A stretch of 21,765 bases of DNA from Alphaproteobacteria bacterium (GCA_022826345.1 JAJDVB010000160.1:1-21765); one strand, 5' to 3'. Numbered from the stretch's first letter, positions 7,548-15,651 are shown. Numbers and translations are program-made. The notes: generated by a model not told the origin, from the sequence alone.

Positions 7548-8606
7548 CTACAGGTGCTTCGCGAAGGTCTTGTATTCGGACTGGACCTTGTCCGAGGTTC
7601 CGTAGAAGGCGTGCACGGACATGTCGGGCGAATACCTGCTCCCTGGGGGGCGGCGGCCGAGCGCCTCCGCCATGCTGCGGATGTGGTGGGGGGACGCACC
7701 GCAGCAGACGCCGAGATAGTTGATGCCGAGCGCCTGCGCCTCCTTGGTGAATTCCTCGATCTCGTAGCGGTTGACGGTGAAGGGATCGAGTGCGGTGGGG
7801 AAGGGGCGCTCGCGCGGCAGGCAGGCGCAATGGGGATCCTCCAGGGACTGGAAGGAGGGCTGGTCGGCGGTGGTGCGATAGGCCACCGGCAGCGCGGCGA
7901 CATGGCAGCTCACCGCCTCGCGGATGGGCCTGAGAAGGGGCAGCATGGTGGTTGGGCCGCGCGTGCAGTTGAGCCCGACCACGTCCGCGCCCGCGTCCTC
8001 GAGTCGTTTGCAGGCCTCGTTCGGGGTCCAGCCATCGCGCGTTTGCGGATCGCGGTGGACGGCGAGGTTGATCACCGCCGTCTGGTCGGCCGCCTTGATC
8101 GCTTCGAGCGCGAGCAGAGCCTCGCCGACGAAGGAGATGGTCTCGGCGACGATGTAGTCCACGCCCTCGTCGACGGCCCATTCCACCTGCTCGTCGAACA
8201 TCGCGCGCACCTCACGGGCGGACTCGGCGTCGCCCTCAACATAGATGTTGGAGTTGGACACGTTCCCGGCGACCAGCGCGTCGCTCCCGGCCGCGGCCTC
8301 TCGCGCAAGGCGCAGCGCGGTGCGGTTCATCTCCTCGAGCGTGTCCTCCCTGCCGATCACCCGGAGCTTTTCGCGATGGGCGTAGTAGGTGAAGGCGAGC
8401 ATGACGTCGGAGCCCGCGTGCAGGAAATCGTGGTGCAGCTGCGCCACGACCTCCGGGTGGTCGAGCACCGCCTCCGGCACGTATGCGCCGGCGGAGAGGT
8501 AGCCGCGGCGCTCGATCTCGAACAGATAGCCCTCGGCGCAGATGACCGGCCCTTCGGCCAATCGCTCAAGCAGACCCGCTCCGCTCGACGCTGCGGAGTC
8601 AGTCAT
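7548..8606 (-). CDS. Betaine-homocysteine methyltransferase-like enzyme, copy B
   Basis: A 352-residue paralogue of the next gene, the same length with no gaps. My hand count gives 264 identical residues of 352. Zinc ligands C214, C301 and C302 are all kept, as are the N-terminal GYLFEIERRGYL segment and the C-terminal PHHIRSMAEALGRRPP block. Differences cluster at residues 101-110, 171-178, 275-278 and the last 20, so both copies look functional and may differ in substrate or partner. The start has GAGGAGGG upstream, overlapping the end of the desaturase gene 13 bases away, which implies one operon transcribed from the desaturase. It probably transfers methyl groups from a betaine-type donor to homocysteine; the substrate is inferred from the family. 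Confidence 0.88.
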   Translation of the reverse strand: MTDSAASSGAGLLERLAEGPVICAEGYLFEIERRGYLSAGAYVPEAVLDHPEVVAQLHHDFLHAGSDVMLAFTYYAHREKLRVIGREDTLEEMNRTALRLAREAAAGSDALVAGNVSNSNIYVEGDAESAREVRAMFDEQVEWAVDEGVDYIVAETISFVGEALLALEAIKAADQTAVINLAVHRDPQTRDGWTPNEACKRLEDAGADVVGLNCTRGPTTMLPLLRPIREAVSCHVAALPVAYRTTADQPSFQSLEDPHCACLPRERPFPTALDPFTVNRYEIEEFTKEAQALGINYLGVCCGASPHHIRSMAEALGRRPPGSRYSPDMSVHAFYGTSDKVQSEYKTFAKHL

Positions 8607-8619
8607 GGGGCAACCCTCC

Positions 8620-9627
8620 TCATTCGTATCTACCGGCCGGGCCGGGGTGCAGCGGTGAATCCTTCACCCGCCAGAGAAAGCGCCGCACGATATCGCCGTA
8701 GCCGGCGAACAGGAAGACGCCATTGTTGGCGAGCACGCGCTCACGCTCCGCGCGGTAGACGTGTGGCAGGTCGTACCACGCGATGCCGGGGTGCTCGTGA
8801 TGGAGCGCATGGAAATTGTTGCCGAGGAAGAGCAGCCTCATCAACGGCCCGGCCTCCACGATGGCCGTGCGCTTTGCTTGGCTCTGCGCAGGCCGGTGCT
8901 CGGTGTAGGAACGCAGCAGGATCAGCGCGGTGCCTGGATAGACGTAGATCATCACGTAGGCCCAGAGCGGGATGCCGCAGACGACCAGCACCCAGGTCAG
9001 CACCAGCGCCGTCAGCACCGCATGCGTGGCCCAAATCTGGATGCATCCCGGCTCGCCGCGCACGAGCCGCGCGCCTTCCTCCCGCCAGAAGGCAAGAATC
9101 GTGAGCGCCGGCCCGAGCAGCAGCCGGCCGGCCAGTGTGTTGTGGACCCGGAGCAGAAACCGCCCGCCCGGCCCGAGCCGCTGCCACCGCGCGGGCTCCA
9201 GGTAGAAGCTTTCGGTATCCGCCAACGGGTCCGTGAGGTGCGGTGTGGCATGGTGCGACAGGTGACGGCTGCGGTAGAGGGGATAGGGCAGCCAGAGCGC
9301 GATCGGCGCTATGGCGAGCGCCGTGTTGAGCCAAGGCCGGCGCGTGGGATGGCCGTGGATGATCTCGTGCTGCAGGCCGCCGTGCCAGCCGACCAACCAG
9401 CCGCCGAGCGGCAGGACCAGCCACCAGGGCAGCGCATGGTGGAACCAGGTGAGCGCCAGCCAGCCGCCATAGACCGCCGCCGCCACGAGCCAGGTCGGCC
9501 CCTCGATGCGGCGCCAGAGGACAGGGAGGTCCGCTTGAGCGAGGGAGTTGTCGAGGTTTCTCACCACGGTGGCCCGGCTGTGGCGGCGACTTCCGTCCAC
9601 TCTGCGACCCGTCTCGCGGTGAAACAA
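8620..9627 (-). CDS. Membrane fatty-acid-desaturase family di-iron enzyme
   Basis: About 335 residues with three histidine clusters of the membrane di-iron desaturase/hydroxylase family: H87EIIH91, H122LSHH126 and H273ALHH277 followed by H279. Hydrophobic segments lie around 45-60, 66-80, 100-117 and 200-240. The family inserts double bonds or hydroxyl groups using O2 and an electron donor such as ferredoxin; no donor gene is adjacent. It leads an operon with two betaine-homocysteine methyltransferase-like genes, which is unusual for lipid desaturation and allows an alternative role such as oxidising a methylated amine. The start is uncertain: the longest frame begins with TTG at 9627, with GTG options at 9600 and 9567, none with a good binding site. 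Confidence 0.82.
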   Translation of the reverse strand: MFHRETGRRVDGSRRHSRATVVRNLDNSLAQADLPVLWRRIEGPTWLVAAAVYGGWLALTWFHHALPWWLVLPLGGWLVGWHGGLQHEIIHGHPTRRPWLNTALAIAPIALWLPYPLYRSRHLSHHATPHLTDPLADTESFYLEPARWQRLGPGGRFLLRVHNTLAGRLLLGPALTILAFWREEGARLVRGEPGCIQIWATHAVLTALVLTWVLVVCGIPLWAYVMIYVYPGTALILLRSYTEHRPAQSQAKRTAIVEAGPLMRLLFLGNNFHALHHEHPGIAWYDLPHVYRAERERVLANNGVFLFAGYGDIVRRFLWRVKDSPLHPGPAGRYE

Positions 9628-9729
9628 CGTGGGAATTCGCTCGCTTCGTCATACTGTGCGTCAATTCTCGAAGATATGTGATAGTTTGCACCTAATGATG
9701 ATTTTCTTCTCAATATGGGGAATTAGCGC
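9601..9729. promoter_or_regulatory. Divergent control region between desaturase operon and XRE regulator
   Basis: This AT-richer gap separates the two divergent genes. GGGAATT occurs at 9631-9637 and again at 9718-9724, just before the regulator's start, each followed by a GC pair-rich pentamer. TGGGGA at 9716-9721 can serve as ribosome binding site of the regulator. The layout fits self-regulation and control of the desaturase operon, but I cannot identify a sure operator. Confidence 0.4.
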
Positions 9730-10584
9730 ATGGATAGGCGTGACACGGCGCAACGGTTCCGCGAGCGGCTGCTCGAGGCCATGGAGAGGGGGCAGGTCAA
9801 CCGATCTACGCTCGCCGCGCGGATCGGCATCGACCGCTCCACGCTCTCGCAGCTTCTATCGGCCGAGGCCGACCGCCTGCCGCGCGCCGACACTGCCGCA
9901 GCGATCGCGTCCGCCCTCAACGTGAGCCTTGACTGGCTGCTCGGGCTCAGTCAGCACACCAAGCTCGTCGCCGATATTCTGCAGGAATCGGTGGAGGTGA
10001 AGCCGAGCGCGGACGAGCCGGCGGATGAAAGCCTTGCCGCCTGGTACGAAGAGGCGGCCGGCTACAAGATCCGACACGTGCCGACCAGGCTCCCGGACTT
10101 GCTAAAGACCGAGGCGGTGCTGGACTACGAGTACCGCGATTTTGCCGCGAGGTCGGCCGACCGGGCGATCGCCATTTCCCACGGCCGCCTCGCCTACGTG
10201 CGGCTACCGGAGACGGACATCGAGATCTGCATGTCACGTCAGTCCATGGAATCCTTCACACGTGCCGAGAGCATCTGGCGGGACCTTTCGCTGGCCGCCA
10301 GATGCGAGCAGCTCGATCACATGATCGGGTTAATCGACGAGCTCTACCCCACGCTGCGCGTGTTCTTCTTCGACGGCCTAACCCATTTCTCCGTGCCCTA
10401 CACCGTGTTCGGGCCGCAGCGGACGGTGGTTTATGTCGGTCAGATGTTTTTCGCCTTCAACACGATCGAGCATATCCGCGTGCTGACGCGCCACTTCGAC
10501 GCCCTGGTGCGGGCCTCGACTGTGCCGGCCCATGTGGCTGGGGACTTCCTGCGCGAGCTGCGTCGGGAGCTGAACGGGGACTAG
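9730..10584 (+). CDS. XRE-type helix-turn-helix regulator with unidentified C-terminal domain
   Basis: A 284-residue protein. Residues 5-72 form a Cro/C1-type DNA-binding domain: helix-turn-helix at about 25-45 (RSTLAARIGIDRSTLSQLL) and the typical ending ALNVSLDWLLGLS. Residues 90-284 form a separate domain I do not recognise, rich in aromatic residues near the end (VFFFDGLTHF, VGQMFFAF), presumably sensing a ligand or protein. It is divergent from the desaturase-methyltransferase operon and so is its likely regulator. Its TAG at 10582-10584 faces the convergent amine oxidase gene across the second 107-bp repeat. The DNA-binding assignment is firm; the signal is unknown. Confidence 0.85.
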   Translation: MDRRDTAQRFRERLLEAMERGQVNRSTLAARIGIDRSTLSQLLSAEADRLPRADTAAAIASALNVSLDWLLGLSQHTKLVADILQESVEVKPSADEPADESLAAWYEEAAGYKIRHVPTRLPDLLKTEAVLDYEYRDFAARSADRAIAISHGRLAYVRLPETDIEICMSRQSMESFTRAESIWRDLSLAARCEQLDHMIGLIDELYPTLRVFFFDGLTHFSVPYTVFGPQRTVVYVGQMFFAFNTIEHIRVLTRHFDALVRASTVPAHVAGDFLRELRRELNGD

Positions 10585-10590
10585 GATTTT

Positions 10591-10697
10591 TCGCTCACGG
10601 CAGTCGGCCTTCGGCCGACGCTTCCGCGAGGGCGCCGCTAGCGCGGCGGGCCGCGGTCGCGGCCTGTCGCGCGTCCGTCAATGTCGGACGCGCTCTA
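10591..10697 (-). repeat. 107-bp multi-hairpin intergenic repeat, copy 2
   Basis: Reverse-orientation partner of 6337-6443. Read on the - strand it begins with the TAG stop of the amine oxidase gene (10697-10695) and ends seven bases from the stop of the convergent XRE gene. Three differences lie in the first loop, two in the third loop, one in the last loop, two form a C-G to T-A exchange in the last stem, and one weakens the small fourth hairpin. Confidence 0.85.
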
Positions 10698-12011
10698 ACG
10701 CTCGCGGCGCCAGCGGATTTCGTCGAGGGCGAGACGGGCGCGGACGCCCAGATACGTGATGGGCGCCGGCGGCAGCGGGTCCGGCTTCCCCTGCGCCTCC
10801 AAGTCGGCGATGAGCGCATTGTCCTGCCCGGTGGCCATGTCCGCCGCGAGCACGCCGGAAATGGTGCCCTTGGTCACGCCGACCGCGTTCTGGCACACGG
10901 CAGCGAAGGTGTGGGGCCCCACCTTGCCGAAGCCCGGTGCGTTGTTGCGCGAGAGGCAGACATAGCCGCGCCAAGTGTGCTCGATCTCGACCTCCGGCAG
11001 CATGGGGAAGCGCGTCTCGAAGGCCCGCTGGTGGTCGCGGTGGACCGTCCGAATTTCGGCGTCCGAGCGTCTCAGCCTCGGCGCGTAATAGAAGCGCTGG
11101 CGGATCAGGATGCGCCGCTCGACGGTGTAGCGCATGGTGACGCTGACGTGGGAGTTGGCCGGAGTAAGCCCCCAATCGTCCACGCCGCCGAGCGCTTGGT
11201 GCTCGGCCTCGGTCAGCGGCCGCGTCAGGCTGCCGTGGGCGGCGAAGGTCAGTAACTTGCCCTTGAAGACCGAGAACTGCGGCGCATAGCCGTTGACCGC
11301 GAGCACCATGGCCTGGGCGTCGACGGTGCCGCTGGGGGTGGTTGCGCGAATGCCGTTCCGCTCCTCCACCTCCATCACCGGCGTGTGCTCGTGCAGCGTC
11401 ACGTTCCCGGGCAGTGTGTCGGCGAGGCCCTTGGTAAGCCCCGCTGGGTTCATGAGTCGCCCGCCGGGCGTGTAGAGGGCTGACGTGTGATAGGAGGTGC
11501 CGAGCTCTCGCTGGAGGTCGGCGGCATCGACCCAGCGATAGGGCTCGCCCAGCTCGTCGAGCACGCGCGCGAAGGGCTCTAGGATTTTCTCGCGCCCGAG
11601 GTCTGTGCGGGCGGCGTGGTACTTGCCGCGATGGGTGTAGGCGCACTCGATCCCGTTCTGCGTCACGCAGGCATCGAGATAGTCGATCGCCGCGCGGCTG
11701 AGGCGGATGTAGCCGTGAGCGCCCGAAAGCTCCTCGAACTCGCCGCCGACGTTGTGGGGCAGGTCGATGGCAAAGCCTGAGTTGCGGCCGGACGCGCCTT
11801 CGCCGACCTCGTGCGCCTCCAGCAGGACGATGTGATCGTCGGGCCGGTTCTCGGCGAGCCTGCGCGCGGCCGCCAAGCCGGCGAAGCCCGCGCCCACCAC
11901 CAGCCAGTCGGCCCGCACGTCGCCCTTGAGCGCAGGCCTGGGCTCGCGCGGAGGCAGGATGCGGCTCCAGCCGTTGGTGGCGTCTTCCTTGGGTAGAATC
12001 TTGACCGCCAT
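10695..12011 (-). CDS. FAD-dependent amine/D-amino-acid oxidoreductase (DadA/PuuB-like)
   Basis: A 438-residue flavoenzyme of the DAO superfamily. The N-terminal dinucleotide-binding motif is G40AGFAG45 with the acidic E65 that contacts FAD ribose, followed by ASGRNSGF (73-80), typical of gamma-glutamylputrescine oxidase-like members. Near the C-terminus, WRGYVCLSRNNAPGFG and AVGVTKGT match the conserved FAD-binding end of the family. The enzyme should oxidise a C-N bond of an amino acid or secondary amine. It lacks the folate-binding C-terminal domain of dimethylglycine or sarcosine dehydrogenases. GGAGG precedes the ATG, and a 10-bp repeat array lies just upstream. It is separated from tupA by 72 bases, so it likely has its own promoter. 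Substrate not assigned. Confidence 0.87.
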   Translation of the reverse strand: MAVKILPKEDATNGWSRILPPREPRPALKGDVRADWLVVGAGFAGLAAARRLAENRPDDHIVLLEAHEVGEGASGRNSGFAIDLPHNVGGEFEELSGAHGYIRLSRAAIDYLDACVTQNGIECAYTHRGKYHAARTDLGREKILEPFARVLDELGEPYRWVDAADLQRELGTSYHTSALYTPGGRLMNPAGLTKGLADTLPGNVTLHEHTPVMEVEERNGIRATTPSGTVDAQAMVLAVNGYAPQFSVFKGKLLTFAAHGSLTRPLTEAEHQALGGVDDWGLTPANSHVSVTMRYTVERRILIRQRFYYAPRLRRSDAEIRTVHRDHQRAFETRFPMLPEVEIEHTWRGYVCLSRNNAPGFGKVGPHTFAAVCQNAVGVTKGTISGVLAADMATGQDNALIADLEAQGKPDPLPPAPITYLGVRARLALDEIRWRRER

Positions 12012-12030
12012 GAGCTGGCCTCCGCGCGGA

Positions 12031-12070
12031 TGGCCGGAAGAACCCGGACTATGCCGGACTTATCCGGACC
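12031..12070 (-). promoter_or_regulatory. 10-bp periodic repeat upstream of the amine oxidase gene
   Basis: Read on the - strand, GTCCGG recurs exactly every 10 bases at 12069-12064, 12059-12054 and 12049-12044, with a fourth, weaker TTCCGG unit at 12039-12034. The spacers (ATAA, CATA, GTTC) are AT-richer. One-turn spacing puts all copies on one face of the helix, as for a multi-subunit regulator. The array lies 20-60 bases ahead of the start codon. Confidence 0.6.
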
Positions 12071-12083
12071 GACCGCGCCTTGT

Positions 12084-12923
12084 CTAGCGCGCGTTGGGAA
12101 TGAAGAGGCGCTCGCCGTCGATGGCGAAGCCGTCGATCGCGGCCTGGCCGGCGGGCGAGAGCAGCCAGTCGGCGAAGCGCCGGGCAAGCGCGGCCTTCAC
12201 GTGCGGGTGCCTCTCTTGGCTCACGAGGGTGACGCCATACTGGTTGCGGAGCCGCGCATCGCCCTCGACGAGAATGCGCAGGGCTAGCCTGCCGCGCATG
12301 GAGAGCCAGGTGCCGCGATCGGCGAGAGTATAGGCCTCCATCATCGTCGCCGTGTTGAGCGTCGCGCCCATGCCCTGCCCGGCCTCGCGGTACCAGGTGC
12401 CCGACGCGCCGGTGGGGTCCACGCCGGCGGCGGCCCAGAGCGCGCGCTCGCGCCGGTGGGTGCCGCTGTCGTCGCCTCGGCTGACGAAGGGCGCCTTCGC
12501 CGCCGCGATGCTGGCGAGCGCAGCCGCCGCGTCGTCCGTGCCCGCGATCCCGGCCGGATCGCTCGCCGGCCCGACCAGCACGAAGTCGTTGTACATCAGG
12601 TCGAAGCGCGCACTGCCGTAGCCTTCGGCGACGAAGGCCTCCTCCGACGGCTTGTCGTGCACCAGCAGCAGGTCCGCATCGCCGTTCCGTGCGAGCCGGA
12701 GCGCCTGGCCGGTGCCGACCGCGACGACGCGCACCTCGATCCCGCTCTCGGCCTCGAACAGCGGCAGCAGATGGTCGAAGAGCCCGGCATTCTGGGTCGA
12801 CGTGGTCGAGGCGACGGTGATGAAGTCGCCGGCCCGCGCCCCCGGCACCGCCAGCAGGAGCGCGAAGGCCAACGCCGCGAACAGGCGGAAGACGCGGCCT
12901 CGGATGCGGCCGTGGGGTCGCAT
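12084..12923 (-). CDS. tupA: Tungstate ABC transporter, periplasmic binding protein
   Basis: A 279-residue exported protein. The ATG at 12923 gives a clean signal peptide: basic start (MRPHGRIRGR), a hydrophobic core and an A-R-A-type cleavage site near residue 31. The mature start STTSTQNAGLFDHLLP, the segment VGTGQALRLARNGDADLLLVH and SRGDDSGTHRRE are the characteristic anion-binding regions of TupA, which binds tungstate very tightly and separates it from molybdate. It is the last gene of the operon, 17 bases after the ATPase gene, whereas tup operons often begin with the binding protein. A longer frame to 12980 is open but would bury the signal peptide. No tungsten enzyme lies in the window. 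Confidence 0.9.
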   Translation of the reverse strand: MRPHGRIRGRVFRLFAALAFALLLAVPGARAGDFITVASTTSTQNAGLFDHLLPLFEAESGIEVRVVAVGTGQALRLARNGDADLLLVHDKPSEEAFVAEGYGSARFDLMYNDFVLVGPASDPAGIAGTDDAAAALASIAAAKAPFVSRGDDSGTHRRERALWAAAGVDPTGASGTWYREAGQGMGATLNTATMMEAYTLADRGTWLSMRGRLALRILVEGDARLRNQYGVTLVSQERHPHVKAALARRFADWLLSPAGQAAIDGFAIDGERLFIPNAR

Positions 12924-12940
12924 GGGCAGCGCTCTCAGAC

Positions 12941-13696
12941 TCAGGTCTTGGGCGGGGTGAGCTCGCGGCGCTCCCACCACAAGAGTTCGCCACGCAGGAA
13001 GGCACTTGCGAGCTCGTTCTGGGGCCCCGCAAAGAAGGTCTCGGCTGGGGCGTGCTCCAGCAGGCGGCCCCGGTGCAGGAATATCACCTCGTCCGCAAGC
13101 CGGCGCGCCTGGCCGAGATCATGCGTGGTCATGATGATCTTAGTGCCCTCCTGGGCCATCGCCTCGATCACGCCCTCTATCACGTGGGTCGCGGCCGGGT
13201 CGAGATTGGCGGTCGGCTCGTCGAGGAAGAGCACCTGCGGGTGCAGCGCCCATGAGCGTGCGAGCGCCAGCCGCTGCTGCTCGCCGAACGAGAGCACGCG
13301 CGCCGGCACCCGCGCGAAGGCGCTGAGCCCGGTGCGCTCCAGCGCTTGCGTGATCAGCCGCCGGCGCTCCGGCCGGGGGATGCGGCGCAGGCTGAGCGCG
13401 AAGTCGATGTTGGCGGCGACCGAGCGGCGCAGCATCACCGGCCGCTGCATTACCATCGCCTGGAAGCGCAGCGGGTCGCGCCCGGCGGCGCCATGCCACA
13501 GCACCTCGCCCTCGCTCGGCGCGATCAGCCCGTGGCAGAGCCGGAGCAGGAGGCTCTTTCCCGCGCCGTTGGGGCCCATGATGATCGTCTTCGGCCCCTC
13601 GGCGACGCGAGCCGAGATGGACTTCAGCAGCCGCTGCCGGTCGCGCTCGAAGCTCACGCCCCGAAGCTCCAGCGGCAGGATCGATGGCACAGTCAT
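12941..13696 (-). CDS. tupC: Tungstate ABC transporter, ATPase subunit
   Basis: A 251-residue ABC ATPase with all catalytic motifs: Walker A GPNGAGKS (41-48), Q-loop region VMQRPVMLRRSV (82-93), signature LSFGEQQ (135-141), Walker B VLFLDEP (155-161) and switch histidine H192. It powers import through the membrane subunit encoded just upstream; the start overlaps that gene's stop as ATGA (13693-13696), indicating translational coupling. The RSV and PVMLRRSVAANI pattern resembles TupC/ModC-like tungstate or molybdate importers; no C-terminal molybdate-binding domain is present, which agrees with TupC. Specificity is drawn mainly from the neighbouring binding protein. Confidence 0.9.
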   Translation of the reverse strand: MTVPSILPLELRGVSFERDRQRLLKSISARVAEGPKTIIMGPNGAGKSLLLRLCHGLIAPSEGEVLWHGAAGRDPLRFQAMVMQRPVMLRRSVAANIDFALSLRRIPRPERRRLITQALERTGLSAFARVPARVLSFGEQQRLALARSWALHPQVLFLDEPTANLDPAATHVIEGVIEAMAQEGTKIIMTTHDLGQARRLADEVIFLHRGRLLEHAPAETFFAGPQNELASAFLRGELLWWERRELTPPKT

Positions 13697-14400
13697 CGCG
13701 GCCGCCCCTGCGCCAGCGTGCCGCGCAGGAGCGCGGCGGCGGCGCTCACCGCGATCGAGAGCGCCACCAGGACGATGCCGAGGCCGAGCGCGAGCGCGAG
13801 GTCGCCCTTGGAGACCTCGAGTGCGATGGCCGTGGTCATGACGCGGGTCACGTGGTCGATGTTGCCGCCCACGATCATCACCGCGCCGACCTCAGCGATG
13901 GCGCGGCCGAAGCCCGCGAGCACGGCGGTGAGCAGGCTGAGGCGGCCATCCCAGAGCAGTGCCATCAACGCGCGGCGCGGCGTCGCGCCGAGGGAGCGAA
14001 GCTGCTCCTCGTACTCGACCCACATGTCCTCGATCACCTGGCGGGCGAGCGCCGCGATGATTGGCGTCACCAGCAGCACCTGGGCGATGACCATGGCGGT
14101 CGGCGTGAAGAGCAGCCCGAGCACGCCGAGTGGGCCGGCGCGCGAGAGCACGAGGTAGACCACGAGACCCACCACCACAGGGGGGAGCCCCATGAGCGCG
14201 TTGAGGATGACGACGATGGCGCCCCGGCCGGGGAAGCGGAAGAGCGCCACCGCCGCGCCCAGGGGCAGGCCGACCGCGCTCGCCACCGCCACGGCGCCGA
14301 CGCTGACCTGGAGCGAGAGCAGCACGATCTCGCCCAGGTCGCTGTCGAGGTGGTAGACGAGGGAGAAGGCCGCCGCGAAGGCCTCGGCGATATCGGTCAC
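13693..14400 (-). CDS. tupB: Tungstate ABC transporter, membrane permease
   Basis: A 235-residue inner-membrane protein with about five or six hydrophobic helices and the cytoplasmic permease loop EQLRSLGATPRRALMALLW (EAA-like motif, about residues 130-148), which docks with the ATPase. The conserved GFGRAIAEVGAVMIVGGNI segment follows. It is the first gene of the tup operon and starts with GTG at 14400; GGTAGGG lies about nine bases upstream. Family membership follows from this sequence pattern and from the adjoining tupC and tupA genes. Confidence 0.9.
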   Translation of the reverse strand: MTDIAEAFAAAFSLVYHLDSDLGEIVLLSLQVSVGAVAVASAVGLPLGAAVALFRFPGRGAIVVILNALMGLPPVVVGLVVYLVLSRAGPLGVLGLLFTPTAMVIAQVLLVTPIIAALARQVIEDMWVEYEEQLRSLGATPRRALMALLWDGRLSLLTAVLAGFGRAIAEVGAVMIVGGNIDHVTRVMTTAIALEVSKGDLALALGLGIVLVALSIAVSAAAALLRGTLAQGRPR

Positions 14401-14431
14401 GCTGGCGCCCTACCGCCCGCTGAGGAGAGTG

Positions 14432-14452
14432 CCGGGCGCCGCGAGGCGCCGG
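14432..14452. other. GC hairpin upstream of the tup operon
   Basis: CCGGGCGCC and GGCGCCGG flank a GCGA tetraloop on the + strand. It lies 32 bases before the tupB start, either in the tup leader or as part of the end of the upstream flavin monooxygenase transcript. No T-run follows. Role unknown. Confidence 0.3.
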
Positions 14453-14571
14453 TACACGCCATGGTCCCAACAGCGCGCGCGGAACGCAACCGCCCGCCGC
14501 GCTACCGCACCATGGTGCGGAGCACCGCCCACTGCGGGCGCGCAAGCTGTGAATACGGCGAGGGAGCCGGG

Positions 14572-15651
14572 CTACGCGACCTTGGGCAGCACCTCGTTCT
14601 TGAGCAGCGTCATGGATTGGTGCCAGTCCTCGTAGGGCTCCCAGTCGTGACCCATGGCGAGAAGGGTTCCAAACGGGCCGATCTCGCCCCTGAGGTCGTT
14701 CAGCTTCTGCGCCACCTCGTCGACGCTGCCGACGATGAAGACGTTGTCCACCATGTACTCGATGGTCACGTCGCTGTCGGCCATGTCCTGATCGTTCTTC
14801 AGCAGCTTGAGCATGCCGACCTTGGGCAGGAGCCGGAAAAAGTAGTCGCGGAAGTCGCGGGCGAGGACCCCTTCGCACGCGAGCTTGCGGGCCTTGGCGC
14901 TGGTCTCCGCCACCACGATCTCGCGGGCGACGCGCCACTCGCTGGGGTCGGGGGCGCGGCCCGCCTCCTCTGCGCCTTCGGCGATCGCGTCCCAATGGGT
15001 CTTGAGCAGCACCGGGGGAATGAGGTTGATCGACATGGGCATCCAGCCCTTGACCGCGGCCATCTTGAGCGTGGAAGAGCGCGGGGAGACGCCGGCGACA
15101 CCGATGGGCGGATGCGGCTTCTGATAAGGACGAACGTGCGCGCGCAGCCCGTAATCAGTAACGGTCTCAGGGATGAGGAAGCGAAAGCCATCGCTCTCGT
15201 AGACGCCGGGCTCGGGGTCGGTCCAGAGCTTCAGGATCGTATCGAGCGCGGCACGCGTGTAGCTCTGGTTGTTGATGGCGGGGTTCTCGCCCCAATAGCC
15301 AAAGACCTGCATGTCGCCGGGAAAGCTGCCGGTGCCGACGCCCCAGTTGAAGCGGCCCTCCGCCATGTGGTCGAGCTGCGCGATGCGGTGGGCGAGCACG
15401 AAGGGATCGTGATTCGGGATGCAGCTGACGCCGGTGCCCAGCCTGATCTGCTTGGTCAGCGGGATCGCCTGCGCGATGAGCAGGTCCGGCGCCGGGATGT
15501 TCTCCCACTCCGACGTGAAGTGCTCCCCGATCCAGACCTCGGAATAACCCAGCTCGTCGAGCTTGACGATCTGGTCCAGGTCCGCCTTGAGCGTCGCGGT
15601 GAAGTTCGCGCCCGGCGGGTGCAGCGGCATGGTGAAGAGACCGAGTTGCAT
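14572..15651 (-). CDS. Luciferase-like (LLM class) flavin-dependent monooxygenase
   Basis: A 359-residue TIM-barrel flavoenzyme of the bacterial luciferase-like family, which uses reduced flavin and O2 (or F420 in other lineages). Signatures: MQLGLFTMPLH at the start, YSEVWIGEHF (36-45) and the LGTGVSCIPNHDPFVLAHRIAQLD stretch (71-94), then RFNWGVGTGSFPGD. The ATG at 15651 has GGAG nine bases upstream; an open extension to 15678 adds nine residues without better signals. Substrates in the family vary widely (long-chain aldehydes, alkanesulfonates, nitriles and others). No dedicated flavin reductase is adjacent. It stands between the tup operon and an exporter on the same strand. Confidence 0.88.
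   Translation of the reverse strand: MQLGLFTMPLHPPGANFTATLKADLDQIVKLDELGYSEVWIGEHFTSEWENIPAPDLLIAQAIPLTKQIRLGTGVSCIPNHDPFVLAHRIAQLDHMAEGRFNWGVGTGSFPGDMQVFGYWGENPAINNQSYTRAALDTILKLWTDPEPGVYESDGFRFLIPETVTDYGLRAHVRPYQKPHPPIGVAGVSPRSSTLKMAAVKGWMPMSINLIPPVLLKTHWDAIAEGAEEAGRAPDPSEWRVAREIVVAETSAKARKLACEGVLARDFRDYFFRLLPKVGMLKLLKNDQDMADSDVTIEYMVDNVFIVGSVDEVAQKLNDLRGEIGPFGTLLAMGHDWEPYEDWHQSMTLLKNEVLPKVA

Noticed and set aside
10695..12011. Identification as dimethylglycine or sarcosine dehydrogenase
   Set aside because: The protein ends after the FAD domain and lacks the folate-binding (GcvT-like) region of those enzymes.
14401..14571. Molybdenum/tungsten cofactor riboswitch ahead of tup
   Set aside because: Only one short GC hairpin is present; I cannot see the multi-helix core of that RNA family.
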